Shown in pieces: positions 1 through 29,904 of a stretch of DNA of 64,000 bases. Positions within the stretch are counted from its first letter, which is position 1; each line of letters opens with the position of its first letter. Source of the DNA: Aldrovandia affinis (lineage: Eukaryota > Chordata > Actinopteri > Notacanthiformes > Halosauridae); assembly GCA_029706075.1 (NCBI GenBank), contig JAINUG010000048.1, positions 4,334,501 through 4,398,500 on the forward strand. The letters run 5' to 3'. The translations under genes and the position numbers were made by a program. Under the pieces are notes generated by a model. It was given only the letters and a program-made list of their open reading frames with translations. It did not search any database and was not told the DNA's origin.

Positions 1-3000
1 ACGTTTATAATTATGAACACAGATAATGCCCACGAAATGACAGATAAGTCCAATAAGAACACGATAAATTACGATTTATATTGCGCATGGATCGCATGAC
101 ATATACGCATGGATTGAATATAGCCTAGTGATTGAAAATGCAAGTTAAGAGCTGCATAAGGAATACCCGCATAACAATAAACATAGCCTTATAACACAGT
201 AGTAGACTTGCCTATTTGAATTGCGTGATCAGTTTTTCCTCTAAATGTGAAGGACACATGTTTAGGCGGACAGTCACGAAATCGAGTTATTCACATTGTT
301 TAGCACCAACTTTAGCATCTTGTCAGAATAAAGTTAATGCCGAGGTCAAAATAGCAGGTGCTTATTTCCTTGCGGCAGTGTTAACCCCTCCCAGCTGGAT
401 ATTGTCAGTGTGCGCCTACGTCATTGCATATTGTGGTTTCAAGCATTTAAATAGCAGCGACGTGTCATTGAATATGCTGAAATCGGGCATTATAGGACTG
501 CAACTCTGAAATAGCTTCAAGGATGTTGCCAAGGGTTTAAGTTTGTTGCCGTGTTGCGTGGGTAACGAGTTATAAACAACGCACTTGGAGGCATCTGTCC
601 TGTCCGGAGACAGTTGCACGTTCTAGTTGCAGTTAAGCCGGCAATCGTGACAGGAATCGCCTTGACGTAGTAGTTTAAATTTCCGGCGGGATCACATTTT
701 GCTGAGCTCAGGCCTCCGCAGTTCAAACACGCATTTGAGTCAGAGAGAGACTGTGATAATCGGAAAATATACAAACAAAAAAGATACGGAATTATCGAGC
801 CGTGCTTTTGAAAACCACACAATCTGTAGATTTACAAACCTTAAATAATTTAGCTGGCTACCATGCATGGTAGGCTATATGACAAGATGGTCTAGTTTAT
901 ATGACAACTGTAGTTTGTTGTCTATCAATTCCCTTTGTAGAAATATCCAGTCTAGTCTGTGATCGCCAGAAAGAGAAGGTAAAATTCTAAGGAGCTGTGT
1001 TTCCGATAATGCCAAACCCACCCGTTTCTTACCTCCCCTGGCTTCCTTGCTCAAAGTCATGGCCTGCTGTCTCCTTTGCCTGGTAAGGTCACAGTGTGCC
1101 GTCTGCATCTTTGTTTTTTCTAGGTAAAAACGTCTGAAAAAAGGAAAAATAATTAATGTGTCCATGTTTTGAGAAGGCAACAAAAGCGAATGGTTAACCA
1201 CACTGCTAAACAAAACGTTACACAGCTGAACCTATTTAATAAGAGAACGAAACCTATCTTAAGCTTAACATACGTAGGCTACTTCTCCTGAAACAAAATA
1301 TCGGTAATCATCCTTGACTGGTGGGTGCCATGACACCAAAATCAAGTAGCCTATATTATTTTGAAGAGAAGGAAAGTAAGCACACAATGTATTGAAAAGT
1401 CCAATAACAAACCACTAACCTATAAAGAAACATTTATACATAAATACATGTCTTAAAAGAATACCAGCAGTAATAATTATCAATGGAAGATAATTAAATG
1501 CTTAATGTATATGAAGGCATCTGTGATTTCTCACATAACAAAATATGAATTATGAACAAATTCACATTTCTGTCCATTAGCATGTATATCACAGAGAAGC
1601 TATTATGGGACGTATATCCCTACTATCAGCCAAATAGAATATAGCACAAATATAAATGTTGTTATATTTGTCCCGTCTTCTCCGTTTTAGTCACGATAAA
1701 TTATCTCTAAGGAGCAAAATATATGATGTCCATTGAAATGCTTATAACCTTTCCCAATGCACACAGCCACTTCAGTTACTGTGCGCTCAAGTTCCAAACC
1801 TGTCCTCTGCTGCCCAAATTGAATTCACGCAGCCCAAAAATACCTTATACTGAACACTCTTTGGGGGACTTATTGTCCCACATATTCCAGCCAATCTTGT
1901 TGTTCAACTGCGACAGTGATAGTGGAAAACGCAATCATATAGTATTAATAATAATAATAATAATAATAGTAAATATTTGTATAGTGCCTTTCACTCATGA
2001 CCATAAAGCACTTTACAGTGAAAGGGAGGAAGCTCACCTTAATCACCACCATTGTGTAGCACCCACTGTCATGATACACAGCAGACATTTGCACCAGAAT
2101 GCTCAACACAAAACCAGTCAACAATTATCAGTTGTGTTTAGGTGCCTTCTCCAAGCATGTTTTATAAAATTATATACTTAAAACTGTAAGAAAAAAAACA
2201 ACAAAAAGAAATTGCAAAAACACATTGAAAATAACTAAGGTCATAGGGGCTATTGTCAATGGTCAATGGTAGTTTTGTCCCTGATAAAGTGTCAGGTTTT
2301 GTGAAGAGGATGACACCCAGTGTGCTCTTCATCCGTTGAATGACATTGTCACATAATAAACTGCACTCGACTCACTCTGCTCTGAAATCATGAGTGACAC
2401 AGTTCCTCATTTACCTGTCCTCTCTCTTTCTCTTATCTTTTCCACTCCATTCACCAGATGAGTCCAATGTGTGCTTGATATTTTGGTTATTTTAAACACA
2501 CAGCCCAAGTGATCCAAGCTATGTAAGATTCCGATTTTTTACTTAGTTTGGAGATATTCACAGAATCTCCATGCAGAGTGGAAAATAACAAGAATGAATA
2601 ACAAATAACAGGGATGATTAATTGACACAAAAAACTTCTGGTTAAAAATGAAAAGCATACGCTGTATGGAAAATATCATCAATTTGCCTGTTAATATACT
2701 GTACATGCAATCTGCTCAACTGAAGGGGTAATACTATATTTTGTGATGTGTAGTATATATTTTTACACGTTGAAAGAAAATGTATTCCCATCGTTTTTTT
2801 AATTATTATTTAACCTGTATTTTTATACAAGGGTCAGATTTGAGGCACAGGTGCTCAGGCACTCAGTTTAAGACCACTCTACAGGCCCAGTAAACAGACC
2901 TGCAATCTCAAGCACATTAATTCCGGGCTTCCTCACTGCACTATTTTGAGACAGTACTTAACATCTACACGAGGGTAACAGGTGAGTCTGGGGAAGACAA

Positions 3001-4653
3001 GTGCACTCAGCCCTTAGTGAATCCACTCTAACCCAAGAGCAAAGCTGGCTTACCTGGGCATCCGATGAGGGGATACGCAGGAGGAGGCTGGTGTAGTACC
3101 GTGTGGGTTCTTCTGTCCCGATCGGTGATGCTTTCCCGTCTCGCGCCCAGACTCTGGAAGTATGAGGGAAACAGCTGGGATGGATCATGTATGGGTTTCT
3201 TCTGGTTCACTTACATCACTGGTTTATTTTAGCCCCGGGCTGCACTGTGCAGCAGAGTGGAGGCCGAGGGCTTGGATTTACGCCCTCGCCCTCCACATCC
3301 CAGATAATAAAAATACGATCCGGGCCGTCCGCAATCGTGTGTGGCCCAAGAACAGCTGACACCATATAGTCGGTGACACTGAGCCCTAAGTCACCAAAAC
3401 CTAACATGCAGCCACAGCTCAGCATGACTGCCAGGCATTCCTAGCGAATGTCTAAGTGAAGGGCAGGGAAGAAAACACCTGCGTTTATCACCTGTTTATC
3501 GGCTGTATTTGTAGAGGGGTCAAGGTGAGGCTTTATGGGGGGGTCATGGCTGGGTCAAAGGGTTAGGGATGCAGTTGGGTTACCATGTGGCTAAGGTATT
3601 TCAGTGTGCAGTTTGCATTACTATGGACAATTGATTTTTGGGGGTTGACATTCATGAGATTTATAGGCATGTACGTTCATGTGTAGTTTTGTTTAGATTT
3701 CTCTTCATGTATACACCTGTGTGAAAAAGAGAAGGCTTTTAGTAAGCTGACAACCGAAATCAGACATATGTTTGTCTTTTTGAGTTTGCCTTTTTCCATG
3801 AGCCTTGTCAGAGCTATATCACACAGTGGGAAAATATTGATTTTTTTATTTTCCCTTTTCTAAACAAACAGTTGGCTTCCTTGATGAAATCACACTCTCT
3901 CCCTCACAGAGACAATCATAGTAATCGCATATCTTACTTGTTTATTTATTTATTTATTTGTTCATTCATGATTGTTTCTTCATACCTGTCTTAAGCCCTA
4001 TTCATATGGGACTAGTATTACATGGGGAGTCCAGTATATTGCAATTATCCCCGCTGTCATCAGTGATTTTAATCCCGTACAAATCTGCCATGTCCGTAAT
4101 TTGCAAAGTAAAAAGTCCTACTGTATTTTGGCAAACACAGAGACCATCTGGTAATATTAATTCAGTACGAATCGACATCTCCATAAATTAAGCCTGTAAT
4201 TTGTTTTTGGCAGTGTGGTTATATAATTTGCTTGAATTGCCTCTGGAAATGCGGTTCATCCCACACAGCTATTAACTGTAGGGCTTCCTCCCATGTCCAG
4301 TGTCTGCTTATTATTTTTGCACCCTTTATTAAGTAGAAGAAGTACACTACACATTTTCTTTTTGAACTATATCAATGCTAGATCCATACTATCCATAATT
4401 TAAATTCATATGGTCCATGCTTTCGTTGAAATCATACCTTGCATATTATGACATGATATCATTAGTGTTTATTTCCTGTAGATTCTCCCTCATGTATTTG
4501 AGGTACATTATGTGTTGATATATCAATCACACAATCGCACACACGCTCACACAATCACTCACACAGAAACTGAATATCCTCACAGGTGTGTGTTTGTGAG
4601 TGAATATCGTGGTATAGAAGGTTGTGAAGTTAGGTATTAGGTCACAGGTGTGT
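1..4653. other. Upstream intergenic DNA, no supported gene
   Basis: No open frame here has a recognisable domain. It holds an ATA-rich dispersed repeat at about 1945-2140, a TTTA run near 3940-3960, and a GC-rich patch at 3050-3420 with one exon-like segment that I could not assign. The rest looks unique and AT-rich. Confidence 0.6.
1945..2140 (+). repeat. Dispersed repeat with an (ATA)n start
   Basis: An (ATA)n run leads into ATTTGTATAGTGCCTTTCAC, followed by a CACTTTACAGTGAAAGGGAGG segment and a block on 'caccaccattgtgtagcacccac'-like sequence. I recognise this arrangement as a common interspersed repeat of fish genomes. Family not assigned. Confidence 0.5.
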
Positions 4654-4790
4654 GTTTATGAGTGAATATCCTGGTGTAGAATGATATATATTAGGTCTCG
4701 GCTGTCTGTTTTTGAGTTTGTTTCCTTAGGAAGCTTTGTTAACCTGCCAGGTGTACAGTAAGAGTGTGATTGCTTACATTGCCAGTGGAG
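4654..4790 (+). pseudogene. Degenerate duplicate of the gucy1b2 exon 2 acceptor region
   Basis: This stretch closely matches 6336-6474: both share GTGAATATCCTGGTGTAGAA-like sequence, then GAGTTTGTTTCCT, AGGAAGCTTTGTTAACCT, a CAG acceptor and the first ~40 bases of exon 2. The copy would encode VYSKSVIAYIA before diverging. It lies about 1 kb upstream of exon 1, so it is not part of the normal gene. Shorter copies of the leading 30-bp unit also occur at about 4580-4625. Confidence 0.8.
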
Positions 4791-5184
4791 TTGAACAATA
4801 TGTCTTCATCATTTATCATTGTGTAGATTCCAGTTCAAAATGGATGCAGCTTGATAATGAAAAATATAATCTCATGAAAATGTATAATGTATTTCAGCAG
4901 TAATACTCATTTATTTATGTTTGCCAGGGGCTTAAGATCCTGAACACCTGAAAATAGCCCCCATGTGTATAATCCTGTGTTATGTGGTCATGACTGATTG
5001 TAGTTGTGTGTGTGTGCACATTTGTATGTGCCTCTGCTTTTTGTGAGCCTGAGATTTTTGCGAGATTGTTCATATTTGCTTTAGTCTGTGTGTGTGTGTG
5101 ATTCCAGTGTGTAAGCCTGGAGGAGTTTTGAGTGATTGTGTGAGCGTGAGTGTGTGGGCCTAAGTGATTGTGTGAGTGTGCTTG

Positions 5185-5188
<4 letters not shown>

Positions 5189-5218
<30 letters not shown>
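5189..5218 (+). repeat. (TG)n microsatellite
   Basis: About 15 uninterrupted TG units inside a wider 5000-5280 stretch rich in TGTG and GTGA words, upstream of gucy1b2 exon 1. Confidence 0.95.
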
Positions 5219-5219
<1 letters not shown>

Positions 5220-5836
5220 AAGCGTGCGTGCATGCGTTTGTGTGTGTGATTGTGTGGGTGAAGTGACTGTGCATGTGTGTATGTATGGTCAATTAGGTAG
5301 AACTCACTGACAGGAAGACAAACTTGATGGGGCAACATGTGTGGGTGAGAGCTGCTGCAGTCTGTTCCTGTCATATGAACGAGGTCCGGGGCGTGTCTAG
5401 GGCCACCAGGTGGTGACAGGTGACACCAGGATAATGCCTGCCCGTCAACAGCTGAGTGTTTGTGTAAGAGTGCAGACCTTTTAAAAAAGACCAGGCTCTC
5501 TGTTCGCTGCTTCGCATTGTCTTGTAGGCAGGAAGGAACCAGGAGCTCACTACGGCACTGGAGAGGAAGAAAAGAGAAAAGATTCCCAGCAAGCTTGCGT
5601 GTACGTATCAACCTCAGACACAAATAACGTGCTTGTCCATTTTCCTTCATTCCTCATTTCCCACTTTGTCTCTCTGTCCAGGTGCTGGGTGCGTCTAGGG
5701 GAACGTGCGTCCATTCTCCATTGGCTCCTGGATATCCCAGGGTACCGCGGTGTGCTGATACCCGCCGGGCCCCATCCCCGCTCCTCTGCACACCGTACAC
5801 GAGCGGCCCAGAGCCCCAGCCGCGCTTTCCTCAACC

Positions 5837-23105
<17,269 letters not shown>

Positions 23106-23178
23106 GAGAGGCGGGGATCCAGTGAGATCACCCCTCCCTTCCTCTGGCACTGGGAACAACCCATTTGACTATTACTAC

Positions 23179-23713
23179 TAGGGATGTTAATGATTAATCG
23201 ATGATCGATTATTTGCCATTAAGAAGACCACGTAGACATGCTTATATTCATAAATAAAGATCAGTAGATATATGGATTTGCCGGTTATGAGGGAGGGGCC
23301 TTTTCATTTCAAGACGGAATATATTTTTTGTTAACATTGTTCAACTGCAAGATGGTGAGTGCAAAACTTACATTATTTCATTCTCCAATGTTATGTTCTT
23401 AAATAAGGGTCATCTTTTTAATCTGTTGTGTTGTAGCAGGTTCATATTAGTTCATTGATTCGCGTGGGAAGAGACAGAACGCAATTGCCCGAACCATATT
23501 ATCCTACCAAAACGGCCTTCATAATATTTTTGTTATGCTATAAAATATGCATATTTCTCAAATTTTCAATAAAGCTTTTATTGAGGAAAAAAAAGTATTT
23601 TGTATTTTTATTTGGCATAAGCTACAGTATATTTAGCTAAATATTAATCTATTATTGTTCATTAAGGGCTGGTGGCAATCGATCAACGAAATTCCTTAAA
23701 ATGTGCATCCCTA
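23179..23713. mobile_element. hAT-type non-autonomous element in the gucy1b2 3' region
   Basis: A 535-bp element starting TAGGGATG and ending CATCCCTA, flanked by a perfect 8-bp duplication ATTACTAC (23171-23178, 23714-23721). Near the ends are ATCGATGATCGATTA-like words. It starts 73 bp after the gucy1b2 stop codon and holds the first AATAAA downstream of that stop. I see no transposase. Confidence 0.9.
23253..23258 (+). promoter_or_regulatory. Candidate poly(A) signal for gucy1b2
   Basis: AATAAA 148 bases after the gucy1b2 stop codon, the first on this strand, lying inside the hAT element at 23179-23713. A second AATAAA is at 23568-23573. Use of either is unproven. Confidence 0.45.
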
Positions 23714-25210
23714 ATTACTACTTCAAAGAGCATAAGGCACTTAGGACTATTCTGTATATAAATGACCAGTATCTGGTACAGGTGTGGCCAGACCTGGTAC
23801 TGGATTACCTGGATAAAGTGTTTACTCGGACTGCACACATACCAAATCGGTGGCCCACTAAATGTCACGTTGACCCAGAGTCTCCCTGCAATTCATGTTT
23901 TTTGCAACTAAAGATTGAACCGAATGTGTGACCCACTTAACTTATATTTTAAATGTACAGTATATTCCTTTTTGGATTTGCTGCCAGGAAAGCAGTACTT
24001 AAGAACATAAAACATAAGAATACATCATGACCAGAACAGGCCATTCAGCCCATCTAGGCTCATCATTTACCGACAGTCTAGAGAGTATGCAGCACTGCAT
24101 CAAGTCAGGACTGAACCTTTAGCCTAATCTTTAATGGAAAATGCTGAACGTTGATCTTATGAATGTTGTCTTCATTTTCTCCCTGTCAGAAACAGGTCAA
24201 CCAATCCAGCTCCACAGTGCAGGATGACTGGCGTCTCCATATTTTCTCAGAATATTTGTAAAGCCTAGTAGAGTGTTATAAAGTATAATAAAGTGTTGTT
24301 AATCATAATCCCCATCAGCTGAATATTGAGTTTTGAATTGTTCCCCATGCTTGAAGTTAAGGCCCTATGCCGTTCCCCTGACAACGCAGACTATAATTAG
24401 AATGCGATAGAAAATATTAATGATGTACAGGAACAGGTAGCCTAATTTTAGCTCTCTTACATTTTGCCTTTACAGACACAGAGTGTTTGATGATTCATAG
24501 GCAGAATTAAGCATCAACACAAGCTTTGGTAATGAATCAATAGTGAGAATAGTGAGACATCCATGTTACCAGCTGGCCCTCTATTCACTAGTGTGGTTGA
24601 TCCTCTTCTTCGGTGTGCTAATCTGGGCTGTTATTTTCTAGGTTACTCATTTCATGTAAGCTTGTGTGCAAAGTGCACTGCTTTGCTTGCTGTTCTCTAA
24701 ACTGCACAAACTGCCTGCCAACACTCTGTAAAAATAAAGCAGTGGTGGTCTGTGGTCCTGCACAAAACAAATTACAGATCATTTTTTTGTTCACATGCCT
24801 GGAAGGTGGGCAGTGTACACAGGCCACCGCAAATAGATTTTACACTTTATGAGCGATGTCTCTCATGTGCACCTCGGCATGTTGATAGTTTGTTGATAGA
24901 AGGCATATAGCACCTTTCTTATAGTGAGTTTAGAAGGGACCTCACCTCTCTAAACAGTACACCTGGAACAAGAGGTGGCCATTGTTTCACAACAAACAGA
25001 AAAAAACTTCAAGACTTAGTTCATGCATTTCCCTTTATTGCTAAAGCAAAAAAAAAAATAAAAATATTACGTTTAAAACCACAACAAACACAAACGCACG
25101 GATAAGGTTTACATGTTTATATGCTCTCAGCAACAAGATATTTTGATCCTCCTTTCATAATGAACAATTTTCACAACAAAGTGACACTGTAAACATCTTG
25201 GAACGAGTGG
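23714..25210. other. Intergenic DNA between gucy1b2 and an L2 LINE fragment
   Basis: No supported gene. A dispersed repeat with AACATAAGAA and CAGGCCATTCAGCCCATCTAGG lies at about 24004-24120; a related copy is near 46770-46960. Otherwise unremarkable. Confidence 0.6.
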
Positions 25211-25214
25211 GCAG

Positions 25215-25960
25215 AAGAGTACATTTACATTACATTTTAGATTTTAAGCATTTAGTAGATGCTCTTATCCAGAGTGACTTACACGATGTCCATTAATACA
25301 TGGTAGGAACAATCATAGTTTGCACAAGGTCAGTGCAGTAATACAGTAATAGACACCGTTGCAGGCAGCCGCATACCATGCCTATAACACTGGGAAGGAA
25401 ACGTTTTTTGTTTTTTTTATTAAATGAGAAGGCAGGGATACATATACAAGAAGTGTTGAGCAAGTCAGCAGTGGTGATGACAATAGGCTAGATGTACAGT
25501 ATTCAGTGGTAGTGGAGTCTGAAAAGGTGGGTTTTGAGGTGGGAAGATCGCAAGTGATTCCATGGTCCTGACTGATTGCGGAAGGTCGTTCCACCACCGA
25601 GCGGTCAGGACAGAGAAGAGGTGAGACCGCGAGGAGCGGCTGCCAGGTGTCCGGAGGGATGGGACAGTCAGTTTGCCAGAGGAGGCTGAGCGGAGGGGTC
25701 TGGCTGGGGTGTAGGGTGTGATGAGTGTCTGGAGGTAAGGGGGAGCAGTTCCTCTAGCCGCCTGAAACGCAAGCACCAGTGATTTGAATCTGATGTGTGC
25801 TGCGATGGGGAGCCAGTGCAGAGAAGGCAGCACAGTACAGCAGTAGATGCTGGACCTATGGCGTGTGAATGTTAAACGTTGCTCTTCAACAGCTGATGTA
25901 GGAATGTAAAACATATGTAGCCATATGAAAGTGTCGGGTGGCACCTTTCCCTTTCAAAAG
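25215..25960 (-). mobile_element. L2 LINE 3' fragment
   Basis: On the minus strand, 25944-25465 reads SLHWLPIAAHIRFKSLVLAF, TAPPYLQTLITPYTPARPLR and WWNDLPQSVRTMESLA, the C-terminal part of the L2-type reverse transcriptase protein. The 3' end at 25225-25290 carries the TGGATAAGAGCATCTACTAA-type tail also found on the tRNA SINEs here. Strongly 5' truncated. Confidence 0.88.
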
Positions 25961-26959
25961 ATGTTGAATGACCCAATACGCTTGACTCTGCACTCCATCC
26001 CTGATCGAACCACTCTCAGCTCAAACACTTCACCCAGACTGTTTTCCATAGTCTGTAGAACCACTTGAAACACCCTTCACCGTGAATGACAACATGGGGT
26101 GCAGGGGGTGGTGGAGAGCATGTTAATTTCCCCCTTCCACACCCCACGCTAGTGAGTCTACAGTTTATAACACTGCAGTGAAAGACATTGCTTCTATCTC
26201 ACATTCAGATTGCTTGATTTTGGCAAAGGATGTGCGCTTTTTTCTTTCCAACAAAGGGATAGAACACAGTTTTCTGAATGATCAAAGGAGACTTATTTCA
26301 CCATCTCTTAATTTACAGACATGCAACTGCCAAACCATGTGCTGACAGTATGATGGATTGTATAACTATGAGAAAGGTGTCTGATCAGAACAATAAACAT
26401 TATTGATGCAAGAGCAATATGACTGTAGGCTGTAGGCTGTGAGACAGGACAAGCACCTCTAGACAGTAATTTAGCAAACTTAATTGTAAGTAGCCACCCA
26501 CATAGCTTACGTGTGACATTTAATTGTTACTAATATAATAGTAACGCTAATCATTTTTTTAAACGGGGCTCAAACCTTGATTTAATCAACATTGTCCTTA
26601 ATATTGACTCAGATAAATGCAAGTGCTACTTTTTTACAATGCATATTTTATGCATGAATTGTTCTGATCACTGAACTTGGCAAACTGTTTGTGAAATAAA
26701 TGGAATTGTGACTCAAGGTTAAGGGCAAATGTTGATTTAATCCAGGCTTTAGTCTTCTTGATGCCAATCAGAGCAAACAAACTATGGTCTTGAACACACT
26801 GGAAGATGAGAGGGCTTGACTAGATCTCCCATATTTGGGAAGTGGATATTAGCACTCGAGCTAATTTGATCCAGGCCTCAGCAGTTCTGATTGGAGCTCC
26901 ACCTCTGATGCTCCGGGGTGTGTTTTCTGTTTTTTGGGGAATGGTGGGTGCTGTCCGGC
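25961..26959. other. Intergenic DNA 3' of the small membrane protein gene
   Basis: No supported gene or clear repeat. This holds the likely 3' UTR of the minus-strand gene at 26960-27283. I did not find a convincing poly(A) signal close to its stop. Confidence 0.5.
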
Positions 26960-27283
26960 TCAGATTGAGTTGCCCACTGAGGGACAGGATGAGCTACGGC
27001 GGAAGGTGGCGTCCTCGCGGTCCAGGCTGCAGCTGGGGGCAGGGTGTCCATCTTTGGGGAGGGGCTCCAGAGTGCATCGGAAGCAGAAGGCGTAGAAGAA
27101 GGCCACCAGCAGGAGGAAGCACACTACGCAGAATATGATGACGATGAGGATGGTGTGCACGCGCATGTGTGCATCGTCTGACGGGAACCCGGGGAAGAAT
27201 GTGGGCCTTGGGGTTGGGGAGGACATGGCTGGAGGGAAGGATGACGCTGGACCCCCTGAGTTGAGGAACAAGCCGTCCGTCAT
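26960..27283 (-). CDS. Unrecognised 107-residue single-pass membrane protein
   Basis: An uninterrupted frame from ATG (27283) to TGA (26960). Residues 1-40 are rich in Pro, Ser and Phe with no signal peptide (MTDGLFLNSGG). Residues about 43-66 form one strong hydrophobic helix (ILIVIIFCVVCFLLLVAFFY). The tail has a Cys pair (CFRC) and a Ser-rich end containing LDREDATFRRSSS, a likely kinase or 14-3-3 type site. GC content is higher than in the flanks, and an AG before TCATG allows an upstream 5' UTR exon. It faces gucy1b2 tail to tail. I do not recognise the family; it is not cortexin or KCNE by motif. Organised composition makes it likely real, but splicing could extend it. Confidence 0.68.
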   Translation of the reverse strand: MTDGLFLNSGGPASSFPPAMSSPTPRPTFFPGFPSDDAHMRVHTILIVIIFCVVCFLLLVAFFYAFCFRCTLEPLPKDGHPAPSCSLDREDATFRRSSSCPSVGNSI

Positions 27284-27537
27284 GACTGTTGCCCCCTCTC
27301 TCTCAGCGTTGACCCAGAGTCACAGAACCCAGTTCTCTGTGACCTACCTTGAGAAATAAACAACCAACAAAGACCTTATTGTATACCAAAGTGTACTTTA
27401 TTTGAGTTTGCTAGAGAGAGTACATTGTTATAATACTGTATATCCATTTAGCCAAGAAAGTATACAAATTATTCAACAAATAATTTTGTCAGCATCCATC
27501 GTACAGCTTTTTCCAACCAAATTAAGCAGAAATTTTG

Positions 27538-27600
27538 CATGGCTGGGAATGGCTATTTATTGGATGGGAGACCTGGGAAAACCTGGTAGCTACAGGAAGT
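27538..27600 (+). repeat. 5S rRNA-like SINE or pseudogene fragment
   Basis: ATTGGATGGGAGACCTGGG and the following AAACCTGGT match the 3' half of 5S rRNA (TTGGATGGGAGACC...GGGAATACC). Only the internal-promoter half remains. Confidence 0.5.
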
Positions 27601-28484
27601 AGTGTGGATGGGCCAATAGCGAATGTCCTCCCCAGTTCAGTGTCCTCAGCATGAAAATCCATTGTAACTCCCTAACGGTAGTTAGCAGCGTCTTTGTTTT
27701 AATCACTGAACACATCTGGAAATTGAACTGACTCCGAGACAAGGGAACTTTTGTCTATCCGCGCAGACCACAAAATTAACTGACAGCTCTGTGGCACTGT
27801 CAAAGATGCTGTGGTCTACGACAAAATAACAGACATCCTACGCGGATGAGGTATAATGAGGCAGAAGGCCCAGATCATTAGACAAACTGAAAGGTCTGCA
27901 CAAAGAATTTCTTAAAATAAATACACCCTGCATTGACTAATCTATCCAGAACAATCATTTAATGTGGGAACAGACTCTACACAGTTTTTTCCATATAGGA
28001 GACCTATATGGGAATGATGAAAATCTTAAAATACTATATACTACCTATATACTATATATACTATATTCCATGTGGCAAAGGGGCTTTACTCAGCTCCTCA
28101 ATCTATACCTCCCCCTGCATATTTTGCCTCCTTTGTTTCCAGGTTCTCAATGCACATGTGAAATGAGTTCTCACTTGAACTTCCTGGGTGGATAAACGTT
28201 AAATACATTAAAGATATAACATGAGAAGAAACTAAGCTTACTTCTCACGTATGGGCTCACAATGAGGAGTAAGCCCAATGAGGAGTAAATATTTCTAATT
28301 ATACTGTATTTGTATTTCAACATTAAGGAATAGGTATACTGTTTGATGCAAATGGAATTTAACAAAAACTGATTTCATATGACTTCATATGACAGAATCG
28401 AATCAAATTTAAACCCCATTTTACTCCGATCAAGTCTGTGAACTTAAATTCAAATCAGAAAAACCTGTGATGCCCCCCCAAAAC

Positions 28485-28615
28485 ACACATGCACACACAC
28501 ACATACACATACACTCACAGACACAATCATGCACAGAAAGATAAATAGACACACATACACACACACATAGTCATGCACTCACAGACACAATCATGCACAA
28601 AAGATAAATAGACAC

Positions 28616-28650
<35 letters not shown>
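28485..28650 (+). repeat. (CA)n-rich minisatellite
   Basis: CA runs separated by two similar units (ACAGACACAATCATGCACA and AAAGATAAATAGACACACAT), which repeat at about 28517-28550 and 28580-28612. Ends in a pure CA run at about 28624-28650. Confidence 0.85.
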
Positions 28651-29904
28651 AGCTGTGATCAATGTTCTCACCTCCTTTGTGCTATCCTGTTCTGCAGTTT
28701 GTCTATCATATGGGTAGGAGTCACTACATCCCAAAGGAGTGGTTCGAAGCCAGGAGAGATATCCAGATGAAAGTCAGAAAAAAGAGAGAGATAGAGAGAG
28801 AGAGAGATGAAGTACTGGGTCTGAAAGGCAAGGTTTCCATGACAACGCTTACTGAGAGACAGAGTGCATGCACATGACATCAGCACTTGAGAACACTGGT
28901 CAACTGCTATGAGAAGAAAATGACAAGAGACTGCACACAGGGATTTAAACTCAAGCCTCTCTCAACTAGGAGAAAGATTTTTAAATAGACACTGGTTGAC
29001 CTGGTCAGTGACCTACACCCGCAAGTGCGTTATATTTCAGACCACCGTGTTTACTCTTCACTCTCAAAATGTGACCAATTTATTTTCATTGATCCAAAAT
29101 TAGCTAACCCTCCCCCAAAATTAACAGACCAACCATTTAATATAAAATATGGATACTGAACCAGGATCTGTGCTTGGGTGTAAAATCCATCTTCAGTCCA
29201 ACCCCAGCTGATGTGCACACAATGAAAGGCTCACCTTCCCCTCAGGCAAGTTTTTTTTCTGTCTTTACAGTCTAGACACTTGTCAATGGCGCCACCTGCT
29301 GGCTATGAGAAAATACTTTAGTTTGACCACAGATGAGGAAAATATACAGAAACTCTAGTTGGGAGGAGGCAAACAGAAAATGATTGACAGAGGTTAGAGT
29401 TTTTCATGGTAATGATCATCTGGGGCCCGTCTCATGAATGAAGTTCAACATAGTTAGGGTATCTCTGGCTACACAAAACCTAACAAAGGCAATTGCAGCT
29501 GACCTGTCTCACGACAGTGGTTATCAACTCGCTCTAGTGTCAACCCTGTTATTTCCAATCGAACCATGAGCACATGCACACAACAGAGGCGGCGTTTGTA
29601 ACACAGCCAATCACATGCAACATGAACAGATCCAGAGCACCATTTCATGAAGCAGGATTGGTGGGTTAGCGAACTAGCTTTGTGCTTAACCCTGGGTTTT
29701 CTGTCACAAGACTGTGGCTCACCCAGGGCTGCGGTTGATGGGAATGTGATTGCAATCTATTGCACCAATCACTTGGGAATCATATGAGAAAATTACACCA
29801 TACTTAATATGCGAAAGTACATTTTATTCATTTTTGATAACTATATACATATAACTATATAAACTATATGTTTGCTCAGGTTCTCGCATCACCAACAGAA
29901 TACA

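Noticed and set aside
216-509. 97-codon open frame near the window start
   Set aside because: No domain, no family match and composition like the surrounding non-coding DNA.
3050-3425. GC-rich exon-like segment on the minus strand with a CAG/GTAAGC donor at about 3053 and a CTTCCAG acceptor
   Set aside because: All three frames are open over this short span and none gives a recognisable protein, so no frame can be chosen.
4915-5650. Long His/Thr-rich minus-strand frames
   Set aside because: They are translations of the TG/CA-rich simple sequence, not genes.
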